Positions 5,927 through 7,014 of a stretch of DNA of 7,014 bases are shown piece after piece. Source of the stretch: Desulfonatronospira sp. (GTDB lineage: Bacteria > Desulfobacterota > Desulfovibrionia > Desulfovibrionales > Desulfonatronovibrionaceae); contig PWGS01000206.1 in the NCBI GenBank assembly GCA_003554505.1, positions 1 through 7,014 on the forward strand, in the 5' to 3' direction. The notes under the pieces were generated by a model. That model was not told the origin of the DNA. It searched no databases and worked only from the letters and a program-made list of their open reading frames with translations. A program made the position numbers and the translations under genes. The first letter of the stretch is position 1; every line of letters starts with the position of its first letter.

Positions 5927-6115
5927 TCAGTTATGACCGTAATAACTGTAAAACTCCGGGTGGACTGAGATAATCCCCTTGTCCTTTTCTTCCACGCGCA
6001 CCACCTTCTCGGGCATAAGACCCACGTCCATGGCCAGGTCCTCTATCCTGGCCTTTTCCTTGTTTACCGCCTCGCTCATGGTATCAAACCTGGCTACTTC
6101 CACCCACTCTTCCAT
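5927..6115 (-). CDS. Small acidic protein of unknown function (62 aa)
   Basis: I do not recognise this protein. It is short, highly charged and soluble, beginning MEEWVEVARFDTMSEAV, with a likely helix over about residues 13-32, a charged strand-like segment VVRVEEKDKGIISVH (38-52) and an aromatic tail FYSYYGHN. There is no signal peptide, membrane segment or Cys pair. It is judged real because AGGAG (complement of 6122-6126) lies 6 nt upstream of the ATG. It also lies in a gap where no other gene fits, 97 nt downstream of the nuclease gene on the same strand, so it may share its transcript. A small signal- or partner-binding protein is one possibility, but no function is supported. Confidence 0.65.
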   Translation of the reverse strand: MEEWVEVARFDTMSEAVNKEKARIEDLAMDVGLMPEKVVRVEEKDKGIISVHPEFYSYYGHN

Positions 6116-6195
6116 GTCCTGCTCCTGTTTTACCGAGTTAAACCGTTTGCGCTTTACAGACTATTCTATCCAGCCTCCGGGATTTTTGTCTCCCT

Positions 6196-6213
6196 GCCCC
6201 GGTTCCCCGGGGC
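6196..6213. repeat. GC-rich 7-bp hairpin at the end of the nuclease gene
   Basis: GCCCCGG (6196-6202) and CCGGGGC (6207-6213) pair perfectly around a TTCC loop, and the stem overlaps the first base of the nuclease stop codon complement (6213-6215). No T-tract follows on the minus strand, so it is not a classical intrinsic terminator. It could slow ribosomes or protect the mRNA end between the two minus-strand genes. The structure is clear; its role is inferred. Confidence 0.5.
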
Positions 6214-6878
6214 TACATGTCATCATCCGGCCATGGGGTGCATCTGCGACAGGGTGCATAACCGGCATAAAAGGCCTCCCGCAGGGTTTCAACCTCCTGG
6301 CGGTTGTGCCCGGACATTCTCTGCCCGTACCCGCAGCCAGGATGGTGGAAACGTTTACTGCGCTTGTTGCCCACCCATGTCTCCACTTCAGGATGCTGCT
6401 GCAGAACTCTGGGCCAGAAGCCTGCATCCTCGTTAATGGCTCTTTGCTGGGCTCTGAGCAGAGCCCGGGAAATACTTTCATCCTGGTCCTCGTGAGGGTA
6501 ATAAAAGGCCAGGCCTTCGCGCACCAGCAAGAGGCCGATGTTTTCTCCGGAAGGCAGGTAAGCATGGGCCAGGGTCCTTCCGTATCGATCCTCTGAAACC
6601 TGTCCGGTTTTCAGGGTTATGCCCCTGTCCTGTACAAGCTCTTCCAGCCTGGCAGTGGCCTCCTGTGCAAAATACTGGTCAGGACGCCCGTTGCCGGCCG
6701 TTTCCGGGGCATCTATCCCCTTTATCCGGACCACCTCACGGCCTTCAAGGATCAGGGTGTCGCCGTCGGGCACCCAGGCAACCCGGACATCCCTGGTCTG
6801 CGCCCCCGCCTGCGCCAGACCGAAAAACAGGATTAAAAAAAACATCCATAAAATACATGCCGGCCACCGTGTTCTCAT
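6213..6878 (-). CDS. Secreted staphylococcal-nuclease-type thermonuclease with Cys/His C-terminal module
   Basis: This 221-residue protein has a signal peptide (RTR, then a hydrophobic stretch to about residue 22, likely cleavage after AQA or AGA near 24-27), so it probably acts in the periplasm or outside. The SNase domain follows: VPDGDTLIL (36-44), VVRIKGIDAPET (49-60) and DRYGRTLAHAYL (97-108). By comparison with S. aureus nuclease, R51, E59 and R101 match the catalytic R35, E43 and R87, and D40 and D56 match calcium ligands D21 and D40. It should cleave DNA or RNA with calcium. Residues about 168-215 (WVGNKRSKRFHHPGC ... AGYAPCRRC) form a small module with H178, H179, C182, C210 and C213, resembling the metal-binding tail of other bacterial SNase proteins. 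The ATG is preceded by a GGAGGGG-type purine run (6881-6892). The family call is firm; physiological role is unknown. Confidence 0.92.
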   Translation of the reverse strand: MRTRWPACILWMFFLILFFGLAQAGAQTRDVRVAWVPDGDTLILEGREVVRIKGIDAPETAGNGRPDQYFAQEATARLEELVQDRGITLKTGQVSEDRYGRTLAHAYLPSGENIGLLLVREGLAFYYPHEDQDESISRALLRAQQRAINEDAGFWPRVLQQHPEVETWVGNKRSKRFHHPGCGYGQRMSGHNRQEVETLREAFYAGYAPCRRCTPWPDDDM

Positions 6879-6938
6879 AACCCCTCCCCTCCGCTGTCCT
6901 TTAATCCACTACTGCCCCATCACTTGCACCCTGATCCT

Positions 6939-6970
6939 GAACCCCTCAATGTCTCAATGCCTGAATCCAT
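6939..6970. repeat. Short 8-bp-period repeat upstream of the nuclease gene
   Basis: Four consecutive 8-bp units, GAACCCCT, CAATGTCT, CAATGCCT and GAATCCAT, share the pattern SAAYSYCT with few mismatches. CTGATCCT just before them (6931-6938) may be a decayed fifth unit. The array lies about 60 bp upstream of the nuclease start. It is shorter and less regular than the 7-bp array near metY, and chance similarity cannot be excluded. Confidence 0.45.
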
Positions 6971-7014
6971 ATTCTTAATCAACTCTCATAATAGGTCTTA
7001 AGAGAGGAACTGCG

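Overview
The window is a chromosomal stretch of moderately high GC with dense protein-coding genes and short intergenic gaps. It carries a methionine-biosynthesis locus flanked by housekeeping-type genes. Direct sulfhydrylation of O-acetylhomoserine, MetX paired with MetW, a stand-alone BPL_N-type amidotransferase-like protein and a formate dehydrogenase accessory gene together suggest a deltaproteobacterial sulfate reducer, possibly Desulfovibrionales. That assignment is an inference from gene content and general sequence style; no marker gene in the window proves it.

Layout, left to right. (1) Minus strand, 1-695: fdhD, running off the left edge so that its C-terminus is missing. (2) 696-836: a short gap filled largely by ten phased 7-bp tandem repeats. 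(3) Minus strand, 834-2180: metY, O-acetylhomoserine sulfhydrylase. (4) 2181-2697: a 517-bp divergent intergenic region with no convincing gene but several strong inverted repeats and a candidate promoter; it must hold the control signals for both met arms. (5) Plus strand, 2698-5839: metX, metW (overlapping metX by 14 bp) and a BPL_N/class I amidotransferase-like protein of unknown function, probably one transcript. (6) 5840-5926: a convergent gap with a long imperfect hairpin. (7) Minus strand, 5927-6878: a secreted staphylococcal-nuclease-type enzyme with a Cys/His-rich C-terminal module, followed by a 62-residue unknown protein. (8) 6879-7014: the upstream region of the nuclease gene, with a short 8-bp-period repeat.

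How the genes work together. MetX makes O-acetyl-L-homoserine from homoserine and acetyl-CoA. MetY replaces the acetyl group with sulfide to give homocysteine, a route that suits a sulfide-producing cell. MetW is the usual partner of this class of MetX. The third gene of the metX arm keeps a complete Cys-His-Glu amidotransferase-type triad but has no ligase domain. It is the least understood coding element here, and its possible link to methionine metabolism is the most interesting functional question. No complete new defence, mobile or CRISPR system is visible.
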